Shown: one piece after another, positions 1-8,955 of the stretch | Layout of the letters: each line of letters begins with the position of its first letter | Numbering within the stretch: the first letter of the stretch is position 1 | DNA from: Balanoglossus misakiensis | Taxonomy: Eukaryota; Hemichordata | Reading direction: 5' to 3' | Assembly: GCA_040954595.2 (NCBI GenBank) | Contig: CM082583.2 | Location: 6,758,001 to 6,822,000, forward strand | DNA: 64,000 nucleotides | Notes under the pieces: generated by a model | The model's input: only the letters and a program-made list of their open reading frames with translations | What the model was told of the DNA's origin: nothing | Databases searched by the model: none | Translations under genes and position numbers: made by a program

Positions 1-1050
1 CGCTTCTTCCATGATTTTTTTTATTTGCCCTAACTTGATACTTTTTGAACATGCTTCAGAAAAAGCCTGACATAATTTGTCTCTCTCATTATTTTGTCGA
101 AAGACAAGTTCGAAAAAATCTGACTCACCAGAATCATCAACATATTTGTGATCGCCAGCCATGCCTGAGTCATGCACCCCTCTGTTACTTGCTGGGGGAG
201 GGGAATTTTCATTATTTGAAGCTGTATTTACACTACTGGTCGCTGTTTCTTCTTTTGGAATGTTTTTTAAGAGTCTCTTTGCTTCAGCATCACCCTTTTC
301 TGCTGCTTTAATAAGCCAAACCTTTGCTATCTCAACATCAACCTTAGATTTGGATTTGTCTTGAAGGAAGAGCTTTCCATACTCTCTTTCTGCATCCACA
401 AATCCCTCTTCTGCTGCAGCTTGAAGTTGTTCGACTGCCTTGTCACGATCTGGTGCTCCACTTAGGTTCTCGTTAGTACTGTACATTTTCCAGAGTTCAA
501 ATCTTGCCCTACCTGGTTCAACTTGTACAATGCCAAAACATTTCGAAGCATTTGAAATTAATCTCCCATACTGGAGACTTGCACTTTGATCTTCAGTAAC
601 TTCACCTGCAGCAAGTCTATACCACTTTTCAGCTTCCTCTAGATTCACCTCTACTTGGTCACCTATGCCATATCTATAAATTCCAGCAAGGTTGAACTGA
701 GCCGAGGGATTTCCTAATTCAGCAGCTCTCTGGTAAAGGGGGAATGCTTTCAAAGGATTTGTGGGCTGAGGGTTCCCTGGTAAATTCTCAAACAAAAGTG
801 CAAGGTCATTTAAATCGCTGGCAAAGCAATCGCCACTTTCGACGATATTTAGCAGTAGATGTTTTGCTTTGTACAAGTCTTTCTTCAAACCCATCTTTCC
901 GTAAGTATAGCATAAACTGGCATAACGCATGGCATCAACGTCTCCACTGTTTGCAGCCTTTAACACCCCTTCCATGCTGCCATACTGACTGGATTTTTTC
1001 TTTAGATACTGATTAAAATAATCTTCTCCTGCACAGTTTTTCCTTTCCAT
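1..1050 (-). CDS. Sel1-like repeat protein, partial (C-terminus beyond left edge)
   Basis: Read from the ATG at 1050-1048, the minus strand is open for 350 codons to the window edge. Residues about 26-265 hold several Sel1-like (SLR/TPR-type) helical repeats. The clearest is at 111-150, with the pattern GNPSAQFNLAGIYRYGIG followed by EEAEKWYRLAA; further copies lie near 26-74, 79-114 and 201-254 (AKVWLIKAAEKGDAEAKRLL). Residues 266-310 are a Ser/Asn/Pro-rich linker, then a helical segment runs to the edge. Sel1 repeats are protein-interaction scaffolds in ER quality control and signalling; the partner here is unknown. The start has a good context (A at -3, G at +4). An in-frame TAG overlaps a pyrimidine-rich splice-acceptor-like sequence just upstream, so the exon probably begins at about 1054-1056 and a 5' UTR exon lies further out. 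The gene is divergent from the HEPN/NB-ARC gene. The family call is firm; the function is unknown. Confidence 0.85.
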   Translation of the reverse strand, partial: MERKNCAGEDYFNQYLKKKSSQYGSMEGVLKAANSGDVDAMRYASLCYTYGKMGLKKDLYKAKHLLLNIVESGDCFASDLNDLALLFENLPGNPQPTNPLKAFPLYQRAAELGNPSAQFNLAGIYRYGIGDQVEVNLEEAEKWYRLAAGEVTEDQSASLQYGRLISNASKCFGIVQVEPGRARFELWKMYSTNENLSGAPDRDKAVEQLQAAAEEGFVDAEREYGKLFLQDKSKSKVDVEIAKVWLIKAAEKGDAEAKRLLKNIPKEETATSSVNTASNNENSPPPASNRGVHDSGMAGDHKYVDDSGESDFFELVFRQNNERDKLCQAFSEACSKSIKLGQIKKIMEEA

Positions 1051-2739
1051 TTTGCTCTAAAAAAAAGTAAATATGTTGTGTTAGTGGGAGCTAGTTTGAG
1101 GACTTCTTTGAGTTCATTTGATCAACGCTGAATTTTCACAGTACTGATCAAACCATGGTAGACAGTGCTAGAAGCCCACACACCCACCCACTGCCTATTT
1201 CAATTTAAGCTGTGCCGAACTTCGACTCACCATGGTGCACCAGTACGACCCTCGCTTATCCAATAAGACGTATTTCCCACACTTGTTAGGATCTCAAGAC
1301 TTTAAGACAGCGTTGCCTGTTTCGTACAGCTTTCTAATCGTTCGGCGATTGAGCAATGGCGTCGACCGTCGCACTCAATGTTAGGGACCGTCCCAATGAT
1401 GTCATTTCGAGGAAAATGTGACGCATGTAGTCCGCAGAAATGTGTCAAGTGGTTTGTACGTATTGTCATTGCTATGCCACATACGCCCCCTCCCACGGAC
1501 CCGGACAAGGTCCTCATAACAACCATCTGCATAGACGCGGTCGTAGGCAGTCAGTCATGTCATTTTGTGTGCTTTGAACGAACTTCAAGGCGTTCAAATG
1601 TCATGGTACACATTTAGGTGAGTTATAATCAAAATTTTAAATAGTATAGGCCTAGTACCAATTCTGGACAAATTTGAAAAATCCGAAAGCTTTATATTAT
1701 TAGCCTTCATGTGTGTTTTTTCCCCGCTCTGCTTTTACAAAACAAAACAGAACACGAAGGTTGAGTTCTAGACTAATCAGCCACTGCCAGTAGGCTTATT
1801 GTACTGGTAAAATCCCTCCAATGACAGGTATACTACGATATTTTAACCAGTTCACGACGTAACATATGTGCACGATTGCCAGCGAGTACATAGTTCAACT
1901 AGTCAAAATTGTGTACGTGCCGGAGGAGTTTGGGGACAATGTAGACTAGCCCACTAGTCGCTTGGTGATTTTTGAATCTCAATACTTTTTGTGTTTGCTG
2001 TGTTTTTTTGTCTTAATATATGATAATTATTGTTATATTGTATATGCCTATTTAGCAAAAATTCGAATATATACTTAACAGTTTATATAGTGAAATGGGC
2101 CCGGAGCACGATTATTTAATGTAAAATCATTCCATACCAGTGACCAGCTAGGAGAGTGATTTGATTTATCATGTTACTAAATGTTATTACGACAACCACC
2201 CCATAAGCTTACTGGAGATCGTCAGCTCTCACGCTGAGTGGCACTGTCACGAGTTGCGCATTTTAGTTTGTTATTAATTATTAATGAAATCTGACCTCAC
2301 AGTAATGGCGTGATTATAAATTTAAATACCAAAGCATTGTTCACACTGTTCAGGGATACCTAGTCTGGTCACCATTTTTACCACATTGCTGCTCTGTACT
2401 GCACGAAAACTGTCAGGTGCGAGCTATTGTAAATATGGCTATCATTTTTGACATGGTGCTCAGGCTAGCTTCGAAGTCGGCGTTTTTGCCCAACAGAATA
2501 TGAGAAAGGCTCATCTCATTGACAATCACAGGCGAAACAATACGTTGAATTTCAATGGTCAGTCATACGGTCCTAATAGACCAAAGAAAACGTCTGAATT
2601 TATTGACACAAGCCACGGTATTATAATGTAATAGCATTTCAATCAAGCGAGTTTATATATACCACATCGTGTAATGAAATTGTTTCTCCCTAACAGATTC
2701 ATCATATGTACTATTGAGTAGTGGATCACTTAATTCAAT
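1051..2739. promoter_or_regulatory. Divergent intergenic region between the Sel1-repeat and HEPN/NB-ARC genes
   Basis: About 1.7 kb separates the two divergent start codons. A splice-acceptor-like tract lies directly upstream of each ATG (near 1055-1075 on the minus strand; CCCTAACAG ending at 2696 on the plus strand). Both genes therefore probably have non-coding first exons inside this stretch and may share a bidirectional promoter. A relatively CpG-rich part lies around 1300-1560. I see no convincing coding exon; the short ORFs at 1302-1617 show no recognisable domain. Confidence 0.4.
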
Positions 2740-5700
2740 ATGGCTATACCTGGAAACAAAATAATTGTCCAGATGCCAGACACAGGCCTTAAAGAAGTGA
2801 AACCTATATTGTTGGATTTAGCAGCCAGAGAGATTGGTGATGTATCAGGTAACAATTATTTCACATGAATTACAGATGACATAATAAATGAAAAGTCATG
2901 ACACTTGAGGCCCATAATACAAAAAATAGAATGCGAATTGCATTTTTCTACAAAACTTAAAACCACTTGCTGATATAAAGTTCCATGTGTGAAACTCTGG
3001 CTGTTCTACGTCACAGCATGGAGCTACGTACACCAGGCACAGACACGCGCGTACGCGCCTATATCATCAAATCTGTGATTAGGTCTACGGAACTACTTTT
3101 GCGTCTTCAGAGTGATGTAAACAAACAAAATGGCGACCGCTCACTGTACGTCTGCCCATGGTCTGTCCGATCCGTGGGTGGGTTTTAAAGATCTGGAAAT
3201 GTGAAAAAAAATGACCTCCGAATAAACATTATATTTTCGTCAACCGGTAATATAGGATGGCCGTAGCCGAGTACACGTTGAGGGCAGCTCAGTTCCGTCA
3301 GTTCCATAGTAGTTTCATAATTTTATGGGTATTTTAAAAATGTTTTCCTGTTTTTTTGTTTACTTTTTTATTTTCCGTGGCAGCGTGGCAGGGCTGTGTG
3401 TCTTTACGGCGATCGATGCCCTGCCACGCAGAGCTAAGTCAGTAAATAGACCCTAGAGAAAGGGTCTACGGTCAGTTCATGTGTCCGGCTGGCTGGTGCG
3501 ACACAACATGTGGTGTTACAATTTAAAATATATTTTTTCTTTCCAGATTTGTTGTCACCTTCCCTGGCTCTTGATCAATCAGAAAAAAGGTGGCTTGTTG
3601 TTGGTGTCTGTATGAATAAAATAATCAATCCCCTGCTGAGAGACCATGTTGATTCAAAATTAAAGAACCTCTACACTTCGTTGCAAGCTTCTCATAGTAT
3701 TGACAAGCAAGATTTTCAACATCACCTGAAGAAATATCCATCTAAACATGGCAAAATGCTTATCTATGGAAACATCAACAACAACAAGAAAAACACAACG
3801 GCATTCAATTACAATATTTGCAGCCACATCGACTTTGCCAAGTTATTTCTTCTATCGAACTTGGCAAAGTTCACAGCATTTGATGAAACTTGTGATGCAT
3901 CAGCTTTGCTTGGGCTGATATCTAACATAGGAGGGAAATGCTTTGACGCCATCCTGAGGAAAGAAGCAGAGACCATGCGGTCTAAAATCCGTAATCCCTG
4001 GGCTCACTGCAATTTCGCTGACTGGGATGAGCTGAAATACATGCAAAGTTTTCAAACCATGGATTCAGTTATCCAAAATCTACAATTACCAAAGGACAAA
4101 GAGAGTGCTGCGATAACAGAATTAAGAGACTGGGAAACCAAAGGTAAGTAGCCCATCCATTATTAGTTTGACATTTCCTTTGCCATTGTCTTCTTTTTTG
4201 GTCAAAAAATCTTATCTATAAAAAATACTTGCCCAACTCTTAAATTCGAAGCGGGTGTGTGGGGATGATCTGCCAACTGCGGCTAATAACCAGGTGATAT
4301 TAGGAAATACCTTAAATCTGCTTTTTTCCATCCTCTGATTGGTGATATACAATGCGGTAGGCCAGTAAATTGTCTCTGGAAAATATATTTCGGTCATCCT
4401 AAACAGTCTAAATCATGAAATTAATAGCTACAATACCAAACACTTTTTATGCAACTTTGTGTTTCATTTCAGGCTTAAAAATCATTCTTGGTTCATGTAC
4501 AGATGTAAAAATCTTGACAGAACTTAAAGAAGAAACTTCAGCTCTTGCAAAGTATGTTTTGACGACACAGAGCATTCAGCAGGATGAAGTCAGATCAATC
4601 ACAGAGCATCTTGAAATTCTTGACAAACAAATGGAAAGGTTACAGATAAGTATACAAACTTCAGTGCAAAGACCTGAGTTGGAAGATGTTAGAAAAGATG
4701 TTAAAGACTTGTCTCTTGACCAAGAACAACTTGAGGGTGAAGTCAGGCAAATTCAAAAGCAGTTTGAAGAAGATTTTGCCAATCTGACCGAAAGAGTTGA
4801 TGAAGTTTATAGAAAGCATGATAAACTCTGTGAAGAGGTTAAGACACTGAAAACAGGGCCTAACAAAAGGCTTTACGGAGAGTCTGAGACTTTCATGACT
4901 CCCAGTAGAGTTCCCCATTTCACTGGCAGAACGAGTGAGCTAAGACAGCTTAAAGACAAGTTAGCTGCAATGAATGAACATAGAATTATGTCAATATGTG
5001 GGCTTGGGGGTTGTGGGAAGACATCATTAGCAATTGAGTACTCATGGTTGTTTCAGTCATTTTATCCAGGAGGAGTATTTTGGATATCTGCAGAAAGCAA
5101 TGATACATTTGCCAATTCTGTCAATCAACTCTCTCGCGAAGTCGGAATTTCAGGGAAAGATTTCACTGAAATTTACGAACAAATTTTAAATTGGCTAGCA
5201 ACACTGGAGTCGAGATGGCTTCTTGTGATGGACAATATGGACCAGTATGAAGTTTCTGACAACATCATGAAAATGCTACAAGAACCATGGCGCAGAAATT
5301 GCAAAGGGCATTTGCTAGTAACAACACGGAGAGATGTGGTTGAGATGACTGAGATCTGCCCTGCAGCATTGAAATCTGAAGACTGTCTCAAAATCCACTG
5401 TTTGAGCATTGATGAAAGTGTTAGCTTCATGTTTCGGCGAACAGAGAAGGGAACATTTGAAGATCAAGAGGCAGTCACCACCCTTGCAACAGAACTTGGA
5501 GGCCTCCCACTTGCACTGGAACAGGCTGCAGCATATATCAAGAGACTAAACTGTTCATTCGCAGAATACTTGGAACAGTTTCGAATTCAGCGATTGAAAC
5601 TGCTGAAAAAAAGAATAACATCAGCATCAAGTATGTCTAAAGAGAGACTAACAGTGAGTACAACATGGTCAATGAACTTTGAATATGTAGCTGAAATGTC

Positions 5701-8599
5701 GGAAGAAGAGGGATACGGCAATGCTGCGGCTTTCATCATGGAAGTCTCAGCATTTTTATCACCAGACGACATTCCAATACAAGCTATAAACAGTGGATCT
5801 CCTGCAGTCAGCGACAACGATGTTGAGGAAACTCTGAACTTACCACTTGGAAGAAAACAGATTCTGGAAATTCTGACCAGATTCTCCCTATTTCAGAGTT
5901 ATGGTAAAGAAACCTACAGTGTACATAGATTAGTTCAGGAAGTAATCAGAGGCCAGCTTGATAGGGAGACTACGAGTGAGAGACTTACAACGGGGATTCG
6001 TATGCTGCACAAGGCAATCAAAGAAACACCAACTCCAACAAAGATACTATACAGCGGCAGAAGCACTGGGACAGCAAATGACCTAAGTAGGTTACACCTT
6101 TGGGGGAAACTCGCTAGTCAAATCTGTACACTGACAGAACACATAGAGAAGTTTGTCAATGACAAAAATGCTTCTGCTGGTGATTACATCAATTTAGAAA
6201 TGGCCACCATTTTGCACGAGGCTTCGATCTACCATAGTGTCAACAGGAGACATGCCAAGGCACTGGATCTTCAGAACAAGAAAACTGGAATATTGGCAGC
6301 GGTGCATGATCTGGATAACTCAATCCTGAGTGAGCTGACAACAATTAAAATACCCCTTAATATAAGAGATCAGTCCAAAATCCAGAATTCAATGAAGTCT
6401 GCAGAAGAAATAGGTCTTGGGAAGAAGACAGCTGGAATTGGAATTGGAATATCTGAAAACAAAACCAGTGTTGATGATCTTCGCGAACATGGAAACAACT
6501 CATTCAAAGATGGAAACCTACACGACGCCATTAAGTGGTACACAAATGCAATTTGTATGAATGAAAGTGATCCACGTCTGTTCAGCAACAGAAGTTTGTG
6601 CTATCTGAAACTGAATGATCTTGAAAGAGCTTTAAAAGATGCAGATCAGAGTATTGCACTTGACAGAGGCCAATACAAACCACACGCCCGGAGAGCATAT
6701 GCTCTCTATGGACTTGCAAAGCAGACGTCTCCAGGAAGTAAGAAGATATTTCTTGAGTGTTCAGGTCATGCCGCAGCTTCAACAGCTGCAAATCTGCATC
6801 CACCCTGTAATTTAGAATACCAAATGAAAATCGATTATCCTATTCTGGTTTTTAAAGAGATAAGAAATGACAACCAATTACTTAAAGCACTTATGAGTAA
6901 ATTCACACAGCCTAAAACTACCCTTCTTCTCCATCCAGGAGAGTACAGATTTGCTCTTGCAAGTTATCAAGATGTTCAGATAGTTGGCATAAAGAAAGGT
7001 GTCACCCTGAATTGCTTTCCAGAACGTCTTACATTACCAGACGACGTTGAACCATTTAATTGTCATTTTGAAAATGTAACCTTTACGGGGGTTTCACTCC
7101 TCTTCAAATCAAAGGGTCAGACGTGTTCATTCTATGATTGTACCTTTTCTACTGGCATTCCGGCTTGTGATGACTTCCCAAATTGTTTTGGTGGTCCTGG
7201 TTGTAGAAGTCCGAGCATCTGCTCGGAGGAAAAGCCTAAGGATCTAGTGGGATACTTTAACCATTCGTTTAGGAGTAAGTTACATGGTACAGGTGGCATT
7301 CCAGGTCTACAGATTTGCTCCAGCAGTACTGCCTATGTGAACCACTGTTCATTTGACCGTTGTGGTGGAGGAGGTGTGTTAGTGGATGGCAAAGATAGCG
7401 TAGCCTATCTGCACCATTGTATTGTCAGGCGAAACAGACAAGCAGGTCTTGAAGTTCGAAATCAAGGAAGAATGTACGTAGAAAATTGTGAAATTTATGG
7501 CAATCAGCTTCATGGAATTGGTGTGGGTCCAGAAGCTGAATACTGTTATATTAATGATAACAGAATTACTGGAAACCATAAAGAAGGCATTTGGATAAAT
7601 GGGTCATCTGTTATAATATTGAACAACGACATAGGTCAGAATTATGCAGGTGGAATATCTGTTGATCATCTCAATAAAGTGGCAGTGAAAGGCAACAGGA
7701 TTTATGACAATTTCCACTGGGGACTTCTCATTCAAGGAGGCTCATCAGCATTTGTTCAGGCAAATGAAATATTCAGCAACAAATGTGGAGGAATACAGAT
7801 TCGTCACAATGGAACCGCAAGAGTGTTTATTGATGCCAATACTGTAAGAGCACACACTGGACCAGCATTGTACATCACACCAGATGATGAATTAGTACAA
7901 CAAAACCGGCCACTGGTAACCGAACATCTTAGAAAAGATTCAAGCTTATTTGATGGTCGGTCGTATGACATCCAGAGCGCTTTTCAAAACTCATCACCAC
8001 CAATCCTGACCAACAGGAATACAATTCTTCAAAACGACATGGGACAACAACATCCCAAGGAGAAGAGCAAGTCGTTATTCCAAGTATGTTCTTATTGTTA
8101 TGGGAGGCCTTCGGGCACGGGCAAACTACTGAGATGCAGTGATTGTAAGCACGCCCATTACTGTAGTGTGAAATGCTCCAAGTTATATTGGCCAAGGCAT
8201 AAAAACTTCTGTCGCTTATTGCAAGGGCACAATTTCGTCACTGTTGAAATACCTCGTGTAATGGATAATGAGGTTTCAATTCGCTCTATCAACCCAGGAC
8301 TTGAAAGTGTTGGTAATACACCTCCCCCCAAAAGGGGGGAAGTATTTATTGTTAAAATACAAGGAGGGATTGATCTCGTGACATATAATCCAAATATCCC
8401 CGTTTGTGTCTATGACCGCAGTATGGTCATTGATTTCTTCTTTGTTCATCCTGAGATCTATCAATTGGTAATGGAATGTGGAGTTCTGGGACAGACCATG
8501 TTTTCTTCCAAGAAAATTTTCTGCTATGCAAGTTATGCAGAAAAGGGGAGGAGTATTCGTATTCAGACAAATGTGTTGGCGCCATTCCAGAAGTGGTAG
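2740..8599 (+). CDS. HEPN(DZIP3)-coiled coil-NB-ARC-TPR-beta-helix-MYND protein (NLR-like STAND NTPase)
   Basis: Join of 2740-2848, 3547-4143 and 4473-8599: 4833 nt, 1610 residues plus TAG. Both introns are phase 1 with GT donors and pyrimidine-tract AG acceptors. The ATG at 2740 has A at -3 and G at +4, and an in-frame TAA lies at 2731. Domains in order: short leader (1-36); DZIP3-type HEPN (37-235, R185-x4-H190); coiled coil (about 244-363); NB-ARC (382-731) with P-loop GLGGCGKTS at 412-420, Walker B RWLLVMDNMD at 483-492, GLPLAL at 579-584 and an MHD-like VHRLVQ near 719; TPR (902-986); parallel beta-helix repeats (about 1046-1371); MYND zinc finger (1441-1482); and a tail of 128 residues. 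In STAND proteins the NTPase is a nucleotide-driven switch that relays ligand sensing to the N-terminal effector. By analogy this could be an inducible HEPN-effector sensor with the beta-helix/MYND part as recognition or adaptor module; that is inference. I do not know a named orthologue. Confidence 0.88.
3547..4143 (+). other. Exon 2 of the NLR-like gene: DZIP3-type HEPN domain
   Basis: This exon encodes residues 37-235. It matches the pattern of the HEPN domain found in human DZIP3 and expanded in many aquatic invertebrates: an N-terminal W-L-V-V-G helix, a central DxxxLLxLISNI stretch, the signature IRNPWAHCNF around R185-x4-H190, and a closing ELRDWE helix. In HEPN families R-x4-6-H is the catalytic motif of metal-independent RNases, and both residues are present here. 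Whether this domain cleaves RNA is not shown by sequence. Assignment is from motif recognition, not a profile search. Confidence 0.8.
4496..4855 (+). other. Coiled-coil segment between HEPN and NB-ARC
   Basis: Residues about 244-363 are rich in Leu, Glu, Lys and Gln with heptad-like spacing, for example ITEHLEILDKQMERLQISI and DVRKDVKDLSLDQEQLEGEV. The segment contains no Pro until position 303. It probably mediates oligomerisation, as coiled coils do in other STAND proteins. Confidence 0.7.
4910..5959 (+). other. NB-ARC (STAND) NTPase module with MHD-like motif
   Basis: Residues 382-731. The visible motifs are, in order: pre-P-loop FTGRTSELRQL; P-loop GLGGCGKTS (5000-5026); Walker B RWLLVMDNMD; sensor/RNBS-B-like HLLVTTRR (515-522); and GLPLAL (579-584). 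A winged-helix-like region follows and ends in YSVHRLVQEVIRG (717-729), which sits where the MHD motif stabilises ADP in APAF1 and plant NLRs. All core nucleotide-binding residues are present, so an active switch is expected. Confidence 0.88.
6470..6724 (+). other. Co-chaperone-type TPR with carboxylate-clamp residues
   Basis: Residues 902-986 form about two and a half TPR motifs closely resembling HOP, SGT1 and CHIP TPR domains (GNNSFKDGNLHDAIKWYT, then FSNRSLCYLKLNDLERAL). Candidate clamp residues are R906, N910, N941, K971 and R975. Their spacing (+4, +31, +30, +4) equals that of K8, N12, N43, K73 and R77 of human HOP TPR1 as I remember it. This predicts binding to the EEVD tails of Hsp70 or Hsp90. 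Confidence 0.8.
6902..7879 (+). other. Right-handed parallel beta-helix region (PbH1-type repeats)
   Basis: Residues about 1046-1371 show repeating units of about 22-25 residues of the kind CEIYGNQLHGIGVG, RITGNHKEGIWING, DIGQNYAGGISV, RIYDNFHWGLLIQ and EIFSNKCGGIQI. The Asn ladder and GI/GL turn pattern are typical of pectate-lyase-like and FBXO11-like beta-helices. No lyase catalytic set is evident, so a binding platform is more likely than an enzyme. A Cys-rich insertion lies at residues about 1120-1152. Confidence 0.8.
8087..8212 (+). other. MYND zinc finger
   Basis: Residues 1441-1482 carry the full ligand set C1441, C1444, C1457, C1460, C1466, C1470, H1478 and C1482, with spacing C-x2-C-x12-C-x2-C-x5-C-x3-C-x7-H-x3-C. 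MYND fingers bind proline-rich PxLxP peptides, so a protein partner is expected. The domain is followed by a tail of 128 residues without a recognised fold. Confidence 0.9.
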
Positions 8600-8949
8600 C
8601 CCTTTTGTGATAGTGGCACAGTATGGTACAAAGTGGTCGTGATACATGCTACCTCCCATTATATTGGGAGCATATGTATCAGATGTTAAGTCAGTAAGAG
8701 TAATTTTACCCATGTACGTACCCCCACATTCCTAGTTGAAAAATCCAGTACTGGTCCTTACAAAGGTTATTCGCACACCACACTTTGTATTTTTGGTACA
8801 ATACACAACATTGATTGTGTGGAAACTCATACCGATCCTCCTTTGGTTTCAAACCACATCACTTGCTTTCCGCCATGGTATCGTCATTGATGTACCGAAA
8901 ACACTTATTTCTATTAAGTTGCAGGTTTAAGAAAATTAGGTTCATGCTG

Positions 8950-8955
8950 AATAAA
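8950..8955 (+). promoter_or_regulatory. Candidate poly(A) signal of the NLR-like gene
   Basis: AATAAA lies about 350 bp after the stop codon at 8599. It is the first canonical hexamer I see downstream, giving a short 3' UTR. Confidence 0.5.

Noticed and set aside
1378-1617. Overlapping ORFs on both strands in the divergent promoter region
   Set aside because: CpG-rich stretch gives open frames on both strands; no domain and no splice context.
8318-8342. C6-A4-G6 hairpin in the coding exon of the NLR-like gene
   Set aside because: Short, explained by Pro-Pro-Lys-Arg-Gly codons; no evidence of frameshifting, since the frame stays open on both sides.
8276-8713. Minus-strand ORF of 145 codons overlapping the end of the NLR-like gene
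   Set aside because: No domain; it overlaps MYND-tail coding sequence and looks like a chance open frame.
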